DNA of 64,000 nt, from assembly GCF_023101145.1 (NCBI RefSeq), contig NZ_CP073714.1:4526001-4590000 (forward strand), written 5' to 3'. Source of the DNA: Paenibacillus pabuli. Lineage in GTDB: Bacteria > Bacillota > Bacilli > Paenibacillales > Paenibacillaceae. This document shows, in pieces, positions 7,882 through 16,250 of this stretch; the stretch's first letter is position 1, and each line of letters starts with the position of its first letter. The position numbers and the translations under genes are program-made. The notes beneath the pieces were generated by a model. That model did not search any database. It was not told the DNA's origin and was given only the letters and a program-made list of their open reading frames with translations.

Positions 7882-10398
7882 TTATTTTTCATTAACCCGG
7901 GTAACTACAAATGGTTCGTTCAACGCATGCAGGGCTGCGGCCATATCTTCAAGCGAAAGGCTTCCGCCAGCCGAAATATGATATTGAAATTCATAGAAGC
8001 CGCCCAAGGTTGCTTTGAAATTCGTTTCCCAATAATTCGTCATCAACCAGGCATAGGCTTCTGGTTCGGCATCAGATGCTTGCTGGGTGTGGACCTTTCT
8101 GGTCCCGTAATCCAGCGTTCCCCATTGCACCAGAGGTGTGTCCGGGACGGCAAGCAGCAGGCTGCGGTCGTTATCCTGCCAGGCAATACCCGACTGTACA
8201 GCGGAATAATCCAGGCAAGTTCCCGGAATCTGATCCTTCCAGGGGCGAACGAGGCCTCCTGGCTTGTCGGCAAACAAAGTAACTGGCCCAGTGCCTCCTG
8301 GGGTGAACGGCAGAGCAAGATAAACGTTCTCCGGATTCCAAATGCTCTCTTTATGGAACCGCGCCGAAATATCCATCCGGTTTTGACGGGTATAGATCCG
8401 CAAGTGTAGTGAAAAATAGGCGATGCCCTTGAGCTGATAACCAAGCTCAACGGTAGCATACAGCGGTCCACTATCCACCGCGCGCACAGAGTTGAGCTGA
8501 CCAACCGAACGCTCCACGTTAAGGCCTTTACGGTTGCGTCCCATTTTGGAACGAACGCTCCATACCTGAGATGCATCCGCAGGGTTCGCTGGATTTGTCA
8601 CTTCATAAATGGGTGTAAACGCCCCATACAGATCATCAGCTTTCAGCAGTTCGCGTCCTGTCTCCTTATCGATCCACGACACGATGCCGCGCTCTTTCGA
8701 CCAAGTCAAGCGTACAAAAGGTGACTCCAGCCCCGTTTGGCAAACGGAGACCGGCGCTTGTTGTCCGCCTGTTGTTAAGGAATACATATCCTCCATATCA
8801 TACACCTGGTCAGCGCCGATCAGCTTCGAATTGGAGGTTGACGTTAAAGAAGAAAGACTATTCTGCGCTGCCAGAAGTGGGCGCAGGATCAGTATGCAGC
8901 TCTCCATGCCTTTGAGCTTAAGCTCCACAATAATCGTCTGTGGGTGGCTTGACTGCTGGATCAGCACCTGTCCCGTGTCTTCCCGGATTACTTCTACTCC
9001 GTTCAATAGCTCATCCGGTTCCCATCCGTCCAGCTTCAACTGCACCAATTCGGTTACCTCCCGCTCCGAGAGATTCGTGACCTTGAAGCGATAAGGACGC
9101 CCCGGGTACAAGGTGGCGGCATTATCGGCAAGCAGCACCTGATCTAGCGCGCGGTAAGCAAGCCTGCTTGCCTCTGCAGCGTGAGCTGTCTTGCGAACCT
9201 CAAGCATCTGCACATTTTTGTGCCACGGTTCATAAACAGAGGAGTGGTATCCCCAAGTGTGTTCGGCATAAAGAGTAAGCGCCTGCTCTACAGCCTCGAT
9301 TTCCTGGAGACTAACACTTTTCTGTTCAGGGTCGAGCTTTTCCAACTTGCGAAGCGTCCGCTGTGCATCACGGTAAATCTGAGTGTGCATCGGTGTGGAG
9401 CTTACACCGTCCGACCACCAGTCTGGCCAATCCCCTTTATGCACAGGCAGACCATCCGTCCCTTCCTCCTTCAAGCGGGCAAAAAAGCCGCTCAATGAGC
9501 TCATCTCTACGGTAATTCTCCCACCGTTTTGCTGATTCCACGCCTCAATCCATTCCATGATTGCACTGTTGGGCGATCCATTGTCTGTAGGCAGTCCAGA
9601 TAGCATTACCGGCACAAAATCATACGGATACTGCTCCGCCTCAAGATGGGCTAAATATCGATGCATGCGAGTATTAGCGATTTGATCGTGTATATTTGCC
9701 GGTTCAACAAGTCTATGGTTGAATTCATCACGAATCATGTATTTACCCAGTGCACCAGGGCAGAAGCCAAGCTCGTTACCAAGCATGTAGTGATCTCCAT
9801 TCCAGACCAGCAGACGTTCCCCACTTGGGGCCTCCCACCAGAAAGGGGACTGCTTGCGGCCCAGCGCATACATGCCGTGATGGGTATGTATACAGCTGAA
9901 TAAATGTCGGATTCCGTTATGCAGCAGGCTGTCGGCATATCCCCAGCTGTAGCCGTTGATATCCGCCGTCATCGCACTGTCTATTGGGTAACCGATAGAT
10001 CCGGCATATGTCTGAGCTTTGCTGTGTATTTTGTTCAGCAACTGTAGGTCCGGAAGCTCGGTCATATTCAAATACGTGCCGGAGAGCTCGATATCTCCGC
10101 GCCGCACGGCTTCGGCAAAAGCCTCTTTTTCTTCGTCTCCGGCTTGCTTCAGGAATTGTTCCACGGCCCAGAAGGTTTCACAGGTCCAGCGGAAGCCTTT
10201 CCACTCGGGGTGTACGCCGTTATGAGCATCATTAACGATACGCAGCGCCTGACGGATAAAATCGACATGATATTGTTCAATCTTCTCCTGCCGGTCGGTA
10301 TAACCAATGTCAGTATGGGAATGGTGAATAACGTATATTTTCCATTTCCGTTTAAGCGTCGGGATGGCGGCCTGTTTGGTTTGTTGTTCGAGTGTCAT
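7882..10398 (-). CDS. GH38-like alpha-mannosidase
   Basis: The 838-residue protein begins with the GH38 N-terminal fold: the metal-binding motif HSHTDIGYT (H26, H28, D30) and the TADINGYSWG segment, whose D146 sits where the GH38 nucleophile is expected. The region around 380-400 also fits the helical middle domain. The C-terminal half is a beta-rich domain. It has no signal peptide and is therefore cytoplasmic. It is the last gene of a run with a ROK kinase and a mannose-6-phosphate isomerase, which fits release, phosphorylation and isomerisation of mannose. It belongs to a divergent GH38 branch, so the exact linkage cleaved is unknown. AAAGGAG precedes the ATG. Confidence 0.8.
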   Translation of the reverse strand: MTLEQQTKQAAIPTLKRKWKIYVIHHSHTDIGYTDRQEKIEQYHVDFIRQALRIVNDAHNGVHPEWKGFRWTCETFWAVEQFLKQAGDEEKEAFAEAVRRGDIELSGTYLNMTELPDLQLLNKIHSKAQTYAGSIGYPIDSAMTADINGYSWGYADSLLHNGIRHLFSCIHTHHGMYALGRKQSPFWWEAPSGERLLVWNGDHYMLGNELGFCPGALGKYMIRDEFNHRLVEPANIHDQIANTRMHRYLAHLEAEQYPYDFVPVMLSGLPTDNGSPNSAIMEWIEAWNQQNGGRITVEMSSLSGFFARLKEEGTDGLPVHKGDWPDWWSDGVSSTPMHTQIYRDAQRTLRKLEKLDPEQKSVSLQEIEAVEQALTLYAEHTWGYHSSVYEPWHKNVQMLEVRKTAHAAEASRLAYRALDQVLLADNAATLYPGRPYRFKVTNLSEREVTELVQLKLDGWEPDELLNGVEVIREDTGQVLIQQSSHPQTIIVELKLKGMESCILILRPLLAAQNSLSSLTSTSNSKLIGADQVYDMEDMYSLTTGGQQAPVSVCQTGLESPFVRLTWSKERGIVSWIDKETGRELLKADDLYGAFTPIYEVTNPANPADASQVWSVRSKMGRNRKGLNVERSVGQLNSVRAVDSGPLYATVELGYQLKGIAYFSLHLRIYTRQNRMDISARFHKESIWNPENVYLALPFTPGGTGPVTLFADKPGGLVRPWKDQIPGTCLDYSAVQSGIAWQDNDRSLLLAVPDTPLVQWGTLDYGTRKVHTQQASDAEPEAYAWLMTNYWETNFKATLGGFYEFQYHISAGGSLSLEDMAAALHALNEPFVVTRVNEK

Positions 10399-10423
10399 CG
10401 TTATTTTCTCCTTTGTTGGTGGA

Positions 10424-11392
10424 TTAGGTACCTTTTACGAGCTGGAAAATCCCGTGGAACACATGCTTCTGCATTTGTTTCTCATGGTGCAGAGGAATCT
10501 TCTCGGGCAAGAGCGCTTCCGAAAGCGCGCCGCCAAATAGATCATGGGTTTCGGCAATTTGTCCCCCCAGGATCAGACAAGCGGGGCGAAACTCTGCCAC
10601 GTACGGACGCAGCATTTCCCCAAGCCGCTGGCCGTAAAGCTGCCATACACGGATGGCGGAGGAATTTCCCTGTCTTGCCGCTATGCTCAGATGGTGCACG
10701 TCCTCTCCCTGCCTTCGAGCATCATGGCTATCTGCCAAGGCCAAAATCCCTCGGCTTCCGAACAGATCGTCCACAGTGCCTCCCTTGTATTGCTCGGCAT
10801 ACAACATACCTGAGTCAGGAATTCCCCATTTTCCGCTGACAATAGACCGGTTCTCAACAAAAGCGGAGCCGAGGCCCGTTCCCAATGTAAGGCAAAGCAA
10901 TCTTTCCTGAGGATAAAGCCTGCTGACCCCCAGAGCGAACAGGGCAGCATCATTCCCAAAACGAATATCTGCGGCTGCAAGCCGGGGCATCCATGTAGGA
11001 GCGGTGCGTTCTGCAGCAAGCGCCGTTAATTCACGCCGCAGCAGTGTTTTTAAATTGACTTCATATAGCTGTTCGTATTTACTCAATCCCTGGATACGGG
11101 AAACGCCTGTGTCGTATTCAAAAGGGCCGGGGAAAGCAAAGCCGATGTGAAAGTTGGGAAAGCTCGGCCGGGTTCCTATAGCGGAACTTAGCTGCTCCAT
11201 GTAGTCGACGTATGCAGCAGCAAGCTCCTGAATTACGTCGACTAGGTTGGCGGCAATTTCATCCGCGCTACTGTCGGAGCGCGATGACCTTTTGATATAA
11301 AGTTGTGGTAGAAGATTCCCGTCACTCAGTACGACGGCACCCTTCAAAAAGGTCCCCCCGGCATCAATAGCAATCGTGGCGTCAGGTTTCAT
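10424..11392 (-). CDS. ROK-family sugar kinase
   Basis: The 322-residue protein has the phosphate-binding start (IAIDAGGTFLKGAV), the catalytic D148 in RFGNDAALF, and the ATP motif LTLGTGLGSAFVE. The cysteine-rich zinc motif (CXCGXXGCXE) of many ROK kinases is not present. Its ATG overlaps the stop of the upstream mannose-6-phosphate isomerase by 4 bp, and the alpha-mannosidase follows after 25 bp. Mannose or another hexose is the likely substrate, giving hexose 6-phosphate for the isomerase. A regulator role is unlikely because there is no DNA-binding domain. Confidence 0.85.
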   Translation of the reverse strand: MKPDATIAIDAGGTFLKGAVVLSDGNLLPQLYIKRSSRSDSSADEIAANLVDVIQELAAAYVDYMEQLSSAIGTRPSFPNFHIGFAFPGPFEYDTGVSRIQGLSKYEQLYEVNLKTLLRRELTALAAERTAPTWMPRLAAADIRFGNDAALFALGVSRLYPQERLLCLTLGTGLGSAFVENRSIVSGKWGIPDSGMLYAEQYKGGTVDDLFGSRGILALADSHDARRQGEDVHHLSIAARQGNSSAIRVWQLYGQRLGEMLRPYVAEFRPACLILGGQIAETHDLFGGALSEALLPEKIPLHHEKQMQKHVFHGIFQLVKGT

Positions 11393-13293
11393 AAACGCTC
11401 ACCAGATTTCCAGTGATGCGGAAGCAGAGGCATGTTCCAGTCTGGCGAAACCTGTGCCCGGATCAGAGTGCACGATCGGTCACCCAGAGACTCCAGACGG
11501 AAACCTCCGACAGAGGCAGGAACGATATACGCTTCAGCGTACCCCCACTCCACAGCCGCAGCCTCATCATCCAGCGGAGTCAGCCGCACACGGTCGCCTT
11601 CTACGAGGTTGAACATAACAAACTCTCCATCCGTATCGTCGATCCATTCTCCGTCCAGCTTTAATCTTTTGATCTGAAAAAGCAGATCCTTCCGTTCGCC
11701 CAGCAGCTCTTCGCTGCTATCTCCCTGTACCCGGCTTTCCTTTGGAATCGCTATCAAATGCTTCTGAACGTAATCCGTGTCAAACTCTTCCTGCATGTTG
11801 GCTCTGGCATGATCACCGTTGATCGGACGCGGCCGCCCGTCTCTGTCCAGCCGCAAATGGTCGTATATTTTGAAGGTAAACCACCAGGTTGTCGAAGAGA
11901 TCTCCAGCACCAGATTGTTTTTGCCCGAAAAATGTACGGCTCCCGGGGGGATCAGAAACAGATCACCCTTATTCGCATCCCAAATGTTCACATATTCTGG
12001 GATCTTCAGCGGTGTTCCCAAGGTGTGGGCAGATTCAACCGCCTGAAGCAGCTCCTCCCCGGTTGTCCCCTCCGTGAAACCCAGTCCCACAAAAGGTTTG
12101 GAGCCTTCCTTCTGTTCCATAATGTAATAGGATTCCTGCTGCGTCATCGTTTCGTTGAAGGTCTGCTCGATGTAAGCCTGCTGGGGGTGGACCTGCAAAG
12201 ACAGATGATCCCCGTCGATCGTATCGAGATAATCAAACCGAATTGGAAAGTAGTCGCCAAACAGTTGGACATTGCGCTCGCCAATAATTGTTTCTGGATG
12301 AGCGGACAGTAGCAGCGGGAAAGGAAGCTCCACTATAAATTCCCGATAACCGATTAATATCGTGTTCTCCGGTGCGATCGGTTCAAACCCCCATGCGCAG
12401 TTGTTCCATTCCTTAGGCAGGTCGCATAGTTCTTTTAAATACCGTCCGCCCCAAATCCCCGGTGCAAAAAATGGCTTTACCCGAAAAGGCTGCTGGGCTG
12501 CTGAAGCCAAGAGTCGGCGCAGCATGGGGACGGTGACCAAAACGTGACGTTTCTGGTTGTTCGTATCCACATAGTAGTCAAAATCGTACAAGTGACGTTT
12601 CCGATATTCCTCCCAAACGGGCCACTCCAGAAACAACGCCTGTTTGTAAGTTTCGACTGTATCCCGGCAAGGGCCTAACCCCATAGAACCCATCCCCTGC
12701 TGATGCAGTTTCTGTTGTGCCTCTCTGGATAAGTCGCAAAAGAGAGAAACGTTCGCTAAGCCTGATGCTGTAGAAAGGAAACCAGAGCCTGGCCCATAGG
12801 TTACAACGATGGGAGCTAACTGCTCCACGTTTGGCGACCGGTCCTCTGCATGTTCAGCGGAATGATAAAGCCGAAGTTGATCGTCTACATCACTGAGCCA
12901 GGCCGACTGTGCATGTGGCCGGAAATAATCCTTAACGCTGACGTCCGAGGCCACAACGCCAAAAGCACGGTTATCCGTCAGATAAGGGTGAAACTGCTGA
13001 AGCAAATCTGCAGAAGACTTTAAATAATCAGCACTGTCTATTTCAATGAAAACCCTGCTCTCTAGCTGGCAGCGCGACCGAAGTATTTCCAGACATTCGC
13101 TGAATACGGCACCATGCGTACCGTCAATGACCATATAAAAAGGAAGCAAATCATCCTGTACACATTCGGGCCAAATTTGATCAAGCCATTCTTCATATGC
13201 ATTCCAGATACCCGGTTTGGTCTCTTGGTCGGGCTGAAGCCGAATGAAATTAACTGGGTTGGTTTGAAAGGCCAAAGGGGCTATTCGGGGCAT
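11389..13293 (-). CDS. Class I mannose-6-phosphate isomerase with a large N-terminal extension
   Basis: The best start is the ATG at 13293 (GGAGG 8 nt upstream), giving 634 residues; a TTG at 13308 overlaps the ribosome site. The C-terminal part from about residue 265 is a type I phosphomannose isomerase: zinc ligands Q367 and H369 in LQVHPQQAY, likely E387, and H454 in PPGAVHF. A normal bacterial enzyme is about 320 residues, so the first 265 or so are extra. That part contains PIVVTYGPGSGF, loosely P-loop-like, and has no recognised family. The gene is the first of the ROK kinase/alpha-mannosidase run and should convert mannose 6-phosphate to fructose 6-phosphate. Confidence 0.85.
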   Translation of the reverse strand: MPRIAPLAFQTNPVNFIRLQPDQETKPGIWNAYEEWLDQIWPECVQDDLLPFYMVIDGTHGAVFSECLEILRSRCQLESRVFIEIDSADYLKSSADLLQQFHPYLTDNRAFGVVASDVSVKDYFRPHAQSAWLSDVDDQLRLYHSAEHAEDRSPNVEQLAPIVVTYGPGSGFLSTASGLANVSLFCDLSREAQQKLHQQGMGSMGLGPCRDTVETYKQALFLEWPVWEEYRKRHLYDFDYYVDTNNQKRHVLVTVPMLRRLLASAAQQPFRVKPFFAPGIWGGRYLKELCDLPKEWNNCAWGFEPIAPENTILIGYREFIVELPFPLLLSAHPETIIGERNVQLFGDYFPIRFDYLDTIDGDHLSLQVHPQQAYIEQTFNETMTQQESYYIMEQKEGSKPFVGLGFTEGTTGEELLQAVESAHTLGTPLKIPEYVNIWDANKGDLFLIPPGAVHFSGKNNLVLEISSTTWWFTFKIYDHLRLDRDGRPRPINGDHARANMQEEFDTDYVQKHLIAIPKESRVQGDSSEELLGERKDLLFQIKRLKLDGEWIDDTDGEFVMFNLVEGDRVRLTPLDDEAAAVEWGYAEAYIVPASVGGFRLESLGDRSCTLIRAQVSPDWNMPLLPHHWKSGERL

Positions 13294-13300
13294 GTTTAAA

Positions 13301-13352
13301 ACCTCCAACTCTATATCGATTTATGTTCATCATTGTATAGGGAGTTGGAGGT
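13301..13352 (-). promoter_or_regulatory. Inverted repeat that would hide the isomerase ribosome site, or flank its -10
   Basis: ACCTCCAACT at the far arm pairs perfectly with AGTTGGAGGT at the near arm, and CTATA pairs with TATAG inside, with a 2-nt bulge and a 20-nt loop. The near arm contains the GGAGG of the isomerase gene. If transcription starts upstream, the mRNA hairpin would block ribosome binding. TATACAAT in the loop could instead be a -10, in which case the arms are a DNA operator. Confidence 0.55.
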
Positions 13353-13388
13353 GCTGTCTTTAAACGATCAAGCTGTGTTTTTGTACAA

Positions 13389-14315
13389 TCAGGACATTCG
13401 GGGTGGGTAGTACATTTTGCCAGAGCGGCCTTCGGCAAACTGATTGCGTCGGAATTTGGCCGGGGAAACACCAAGCTCGCGGGTGAATATCCGGGTAAAA
13501 TAATGCACGGATTGGAACCCGCACTGGATGGCGATATCTTTTATTGGTGTCTGTTCATTTAACAGGAGCCCAGCGGCTTGCTGAACACGTCGTTCCTGAA
13601 TGTAGTGGACAAAGGACTGCCCCAAATTTTCCTGAAACAACCGGGTCAGGTGGCGGGACGAAATGTGGAGGTGTCTTGACACCGTCATAAGTGTAAGCTC
13701 ATTGATCAGATTGTCATCTATATACCGTTTGGCCTGGCGGAACAATGTATTCGTTTCCACGGGCTGCTCCCCCGTGTCGGCCGAGTCTGCTCGTGCCGGA
13801 ACGTGCAAATCCGCTATGGATAACAGGAGAGAAGTTGAAATTTGCTTTGCAGCAAGAGGAAGAGTTGCCCCAGGCTGGTCGAAAGAAGTGATGAGCGCTT
13901 GCCATAAATGGCCAGTTGGCGTACGGTCCGCTTGTTGGGCTACGCTTTGCCCAAGCTCGGCAAGACGACGAAAGGATTCAGTATAATAAACATCTGTATG
14001 GGCTTCATCCAGTTCGAAAGCCACATAAGAAAGTGTCAGTCCGGTCTGGCTGCGAATTTGATGCCATACGCCTGGAAGAGATAGAAATGCTGTTCCTTTA
14101 TTTAAAGCATAATGCTGGTTTTGTTCTATGTAACTTCCTTCACCGTCTACCACATAACAGGCCTCGAAAAAGGAATGCCGGTGGAAGGCATTGTCGAAAT
14201 GATCGGGCATGAATCCCCAATACAAAATGGACAATGAAAGCCCTGTTTGCTCCACTTTTGTAATGTAACGATTGCATATTTGATTGGCCCGGCGGAAGCT
14301 GGCTTCGATGGTCAT
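13389..14315 (-). CDS. AraC-family transcriptional regulator of the mannose gene run
   Basis: The 308-residue protein has an N-terminal cupin-type sensor (FHRHSFFEACYVVDGEG) and a C-terminal double helix-turn-helix (about 205-300), with the signature IKDIAIQCGFQSVHYFTRIF. The ATG follows AGGGAGAGG. It sits 95 bp upstream of the isomerase/kinase/alpha-mannosidase genes on the same strand, so it may be their activator and may be partly co-transcribed with them. The gap between holds the inverted repeat at 13301-13352. Confidence 0.9.
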   Translation of the reverse strand: MTIEASFRRANQICNRYITKVEQTGLSLSILYWGFMPDHFDNAFHRHSFFEACYVVDGEGSYIEQNQHYALNKGTAFLSLPGVWHQIRSQTGLTLSYVAFELDEAHTDVYYTESFRRLAELGQSVAQQADRTPTGHLWQALITSFDQPGATLPLAAKQISTSLLLSIADLHVPARADSADTGEQPVETNTLFRQAKRYIDDNLINELTLMTVSRHLHISSRHLTRLFQENLGQSFVHYIQERRVQQAAGLLLNEQTPIKDIAIQCGFQSVHYFTRIFTRELGVSPAKFRRNQFAEGRSGKMYYPPRMS

Positions 14316-14510
14316 GGCGTTCCTCTCCCTTCAAGCTCTCATTATACGTTTGCATAACAAAAAGGCAAACCGGAAGTCGGTCCACGAAAAAAACGCATCA
14401 ATGCGGCTTGTACCTTAAATGCTTCCATTTATGTGATCTGCACTATTGCGACTCTGTGTCTCTGCTCCAATGCTCCAATACCACTGCTAAAATCGTTCTT
14501 ATAATCAAAG

Positions 14511-14897
14511 TTAGTCGTTCCTATGGATATATTTAATCAATATTACTTTGCCGGGATCGACATCAAATGTAATACATTCCTTTGCATATGGAGGATTGTG
14601 CGGACCATAGTAAGTGCTGACTTCAACGACTACTCGAAAGGCATAACCGCCAGGCGACTTCCTTTTTAGTTCTGGAACTTTCATATCATACAAATCATAA
14701 CTTGGCTGAGGCTTCTGTATTTTTTGATAATACTGTGAAATCGCCAAGTGTATGGACGGATTAAGTAACGTTAAAGCTAAAGGTTTAAACTCCTCCTCAT
14801 TCACTGTGTTAGGCTCTGCAGAGGCTAAAGCGCTTAGATTTAGCGTCAGCATACAAATCACAATATAAATAACAAAGATGTTCAATACTTTCCTCAT
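14511..14897 (-). CDS. DUF3888-type small exported protein
   Basis: The 128-residue product has an N-terminal signal peptide ending near ALASAEP and a body like the DUF3888 family (LTLLNPSIHLAISQYYQ, then a VEVSTYYGPHNPP segment and a final ITFDV strand). The family is common in Bacillus and Paenibacillus and has no known function. AAGGAG lies 8 nt before the ATG. It appears monocistronic. The family call is from memory of the motif. Confidence 0.75.
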   Translation of the reverse strand: MRKVLNIFVIYIVICMLTLNLSALASAEPNTVNEEEFKPLALTLLNPSIHLAISQYYQKIQKPQPSYDLYDMKVPELKRKSPGGYAFRVVVEVSTYYGPHNPPYAKECITFDVDPGKVILIKYIHRND

Positions 14898-15032
14898 ATG
14901 TTCTGCTCCTTAGTATGATTTGAACCTTACCTATCAAGTTTCCCAACAGTTGATTTTTTTAACATAAGTCAACGACAAGTCGCTTGGGAGTTGATTTTAT
15001 AAACCGTATAATCATAAGCAGAGGTGACGTTG

Positions 15033-15161
15033 ATGAACGAAATTAATTTAGCAACGATCCTTGTAGCAAAATGCAGAGAAAAAGGATTAACACAGGATGC
15101 AGTTGCTGCATTTATCGGTGTTTCCAAAGCGTCTGTTTCCAAGTGGGACACGCCCCCGTAG
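15033..15161 (+). pseudogene. 5' fragment of an XRE-family helix-turn-helix regulator
   Basis: A GAGGTGA ribosome site precedes an ATG and 42 codons. They encode the first helices of an XRE domain (REKGLTQDAVAAFIGVSKAS), ending abruptly after VSKW. Intact relatives continue with a conserved E-T-G-x-x-x-P-D segment. Here the sequence changes to unrelated DNA at about 15150 and stops. It is therefore a broken gene, joined head-on to the fragment of a phosphotransferase gene. Confidence 0.8.
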
Positions 15162-15387
15162 TAATTTCATCCCCATACCAAATGTCCAATACCTTAGGAA
15201 CAGGTAAGACATCCTTCAATGTTTCAAGCATCTGAAATTCACGAAAAAGCTTATCCTTGTTAAATGGAATCTTTACATAAACGTCTTCTCCACTAACAAG
15301 ACCAAGTTTATATACATCCGAACTAAATGATTCGGGAACATCTTCAATATTCAAAACGTTCAACTTTAGCTTTTCTATAAACCTTCA
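15150..15387 (-). pseudogene. N-terminal fragment of an aminoglycoside phosphotransferase-family gene
   Basis: The frame encodes EDVPESFSSDVYKLGLVSGE and then VKIPFNKDKLFREFQMLETL, typical of the N-lobe of APH-type kinases, through WYGDEITTGA. After that it runs into the reverse complement of the XRE fragment. The catalytic C-lobe is absent. The start is also damaged: a TGA lies just before the coding similarity and only a TTG at 15363, without a ribosome site, remains. It is non-functional. Confidence 0.75.
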
Positions 15388-15447
15388 ACCTGAACAAAGG
15401 TCGACGTTTTTACGTTTATCGTGCAGGCACAAACTTTCCCTTTGAGC

Positions 15448-15480
15448 AAATTTGCCTAAAGGGCAAATTTAAGTTAAGAT
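15448..15480 (+). promoter_or_regulatory. Promoter with 9-bp inverted repeat upstream of TetR/MMPL
   Basis: AAATTTGCC and GGCAAATTT form a perfect inverted repeat with a 5-nt spacer (15448-15470). A possible -35 (TTGCCT, 15452) and -10 (TAAGAT, 15475) 17 bp apart overlap it. This is the expected place for a TetR self-operator. Confidence 0.5.
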
Positions 15481-15509
15481 GATCCTGAGAAAGGAGTCGT
15501 GTGTCCAAA

Positions 15510-15572
15510 ATGAAGTCAACAAATTACGATTGCTTCCCCCAAGTAACAACTATTTTGGAGGTGTACGCATAG
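15510..15572 (+). CDS. Possible 20-codon leader ORF before the TetR gene
   Basis: The frame MKSTNYDCFPQVTTILEVYA stops at 15572, 6 nt before the TetR start. A GGAGG lies within this frame rather than at a useful distance from the TetR ATG, and an AAAGGAG lies about 13 nt before the leader start. Translation through it could couple to TetR translation. It could equally be chance. Confidence 0.3.
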   Translation: MKSTNYDCFPQVTTILEVYA

Positions 15573-15578
15573 CGGAAA

Positions 15579-16202
15579 ATGATGACCAAACCAACTTTGC
15601 GACATTTAAAAAAAGAAGCGACAGAGCAATCTTTAGCGATTGCAGCATTTGAACTTGCACTTGAACACGGTCTGGACGGCTTTGTTGTTGAAGATATCGT
15701 TCAAAAAGCTGGTTACTCCAGAAGAACTTTCGCAAACTATTTCACATGCAAGGAAGAAGCAGTTGCGATGGGAGCTACAGCTGTTCATAACACGACTGAG
15801 TTCGAGAATTTGCTCACCCAGATTCCCCCAAATACCTCATTGCTTGACGTTCTGTATCAACTCATCCAGATGCAGCTTACAGCGGATCTCATAGGAAGAT
15901 TGCGTGAACTTTTGTTACTTTCTCAAAAATATCCGGTCTTGGAACCGCATTTCCTCGGGGTAGTGCACCAGATGCAGACGAAAGCTCAAGAAACATTGTT
16001 AGACTTGTCTAACGGAAATGATGACGAGGTATATACTTATCTTCTTATAAACGCAGTTTACGGGATCATTCTTCCTTTAATTGACGGAAGACTTAATGTG
16101 CTGCTCCCGGGACAAAAGAAGAATGACCATCCAAGCACTGAAGCGGTAGCATTCGATGAGTTTTTAGAAACTATGTTTAGTTATTTGCGCAAAGGATTCT
16201 GA
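15579..16202 (+). CDS. TetR/AcrR-family regulator of the MMPL exporter
   Basis: The 207-residue protein has the TetR helix-turn-helix at about 15-60 (VVEDIVQKAGYSRRTFANYF) and a helical ligand-binding C-terminus. An in-frame TAG at 15570 forces the start to the ATG pair at 15579/15582; the ribosome site is weak. It is 48 bp ahead of an MMPL transporter on the same strand, so it probably represses its own operon through the inverted repeat upstream. Confidence 0.88.
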   Translation: MMTKPTLRHLKKEATEQSLAIAAFELALEHGLDGFVVEDIVQKAGYSRRTFANYFTCKEEAVAMGATAVHNTTEFENLLTQIPPNTSLLDVLYQLIQMQLTADLIGRLRELLLLSQKYPVLEPHFLGVVHQMQTKAQETLLDLSNGNDDEVYTYLLINAVYGIILPLIDGRLNVLLPGQKKNDHPSTEAVAFDEFLETMFSYLRKGF

Positions 16203-16250
16203 TGCGCTAAGCAATTTATATTCACCATAGAGGGAGTGTAAAATAGATAT

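Noticed and set aside
10144..10839. Long plus-strand frame (231 codons) across the alpha-mannosidase/ROK boundary
   Set aside because: It spans two real genes on the opposite strand and shows no coherent protein pattern.
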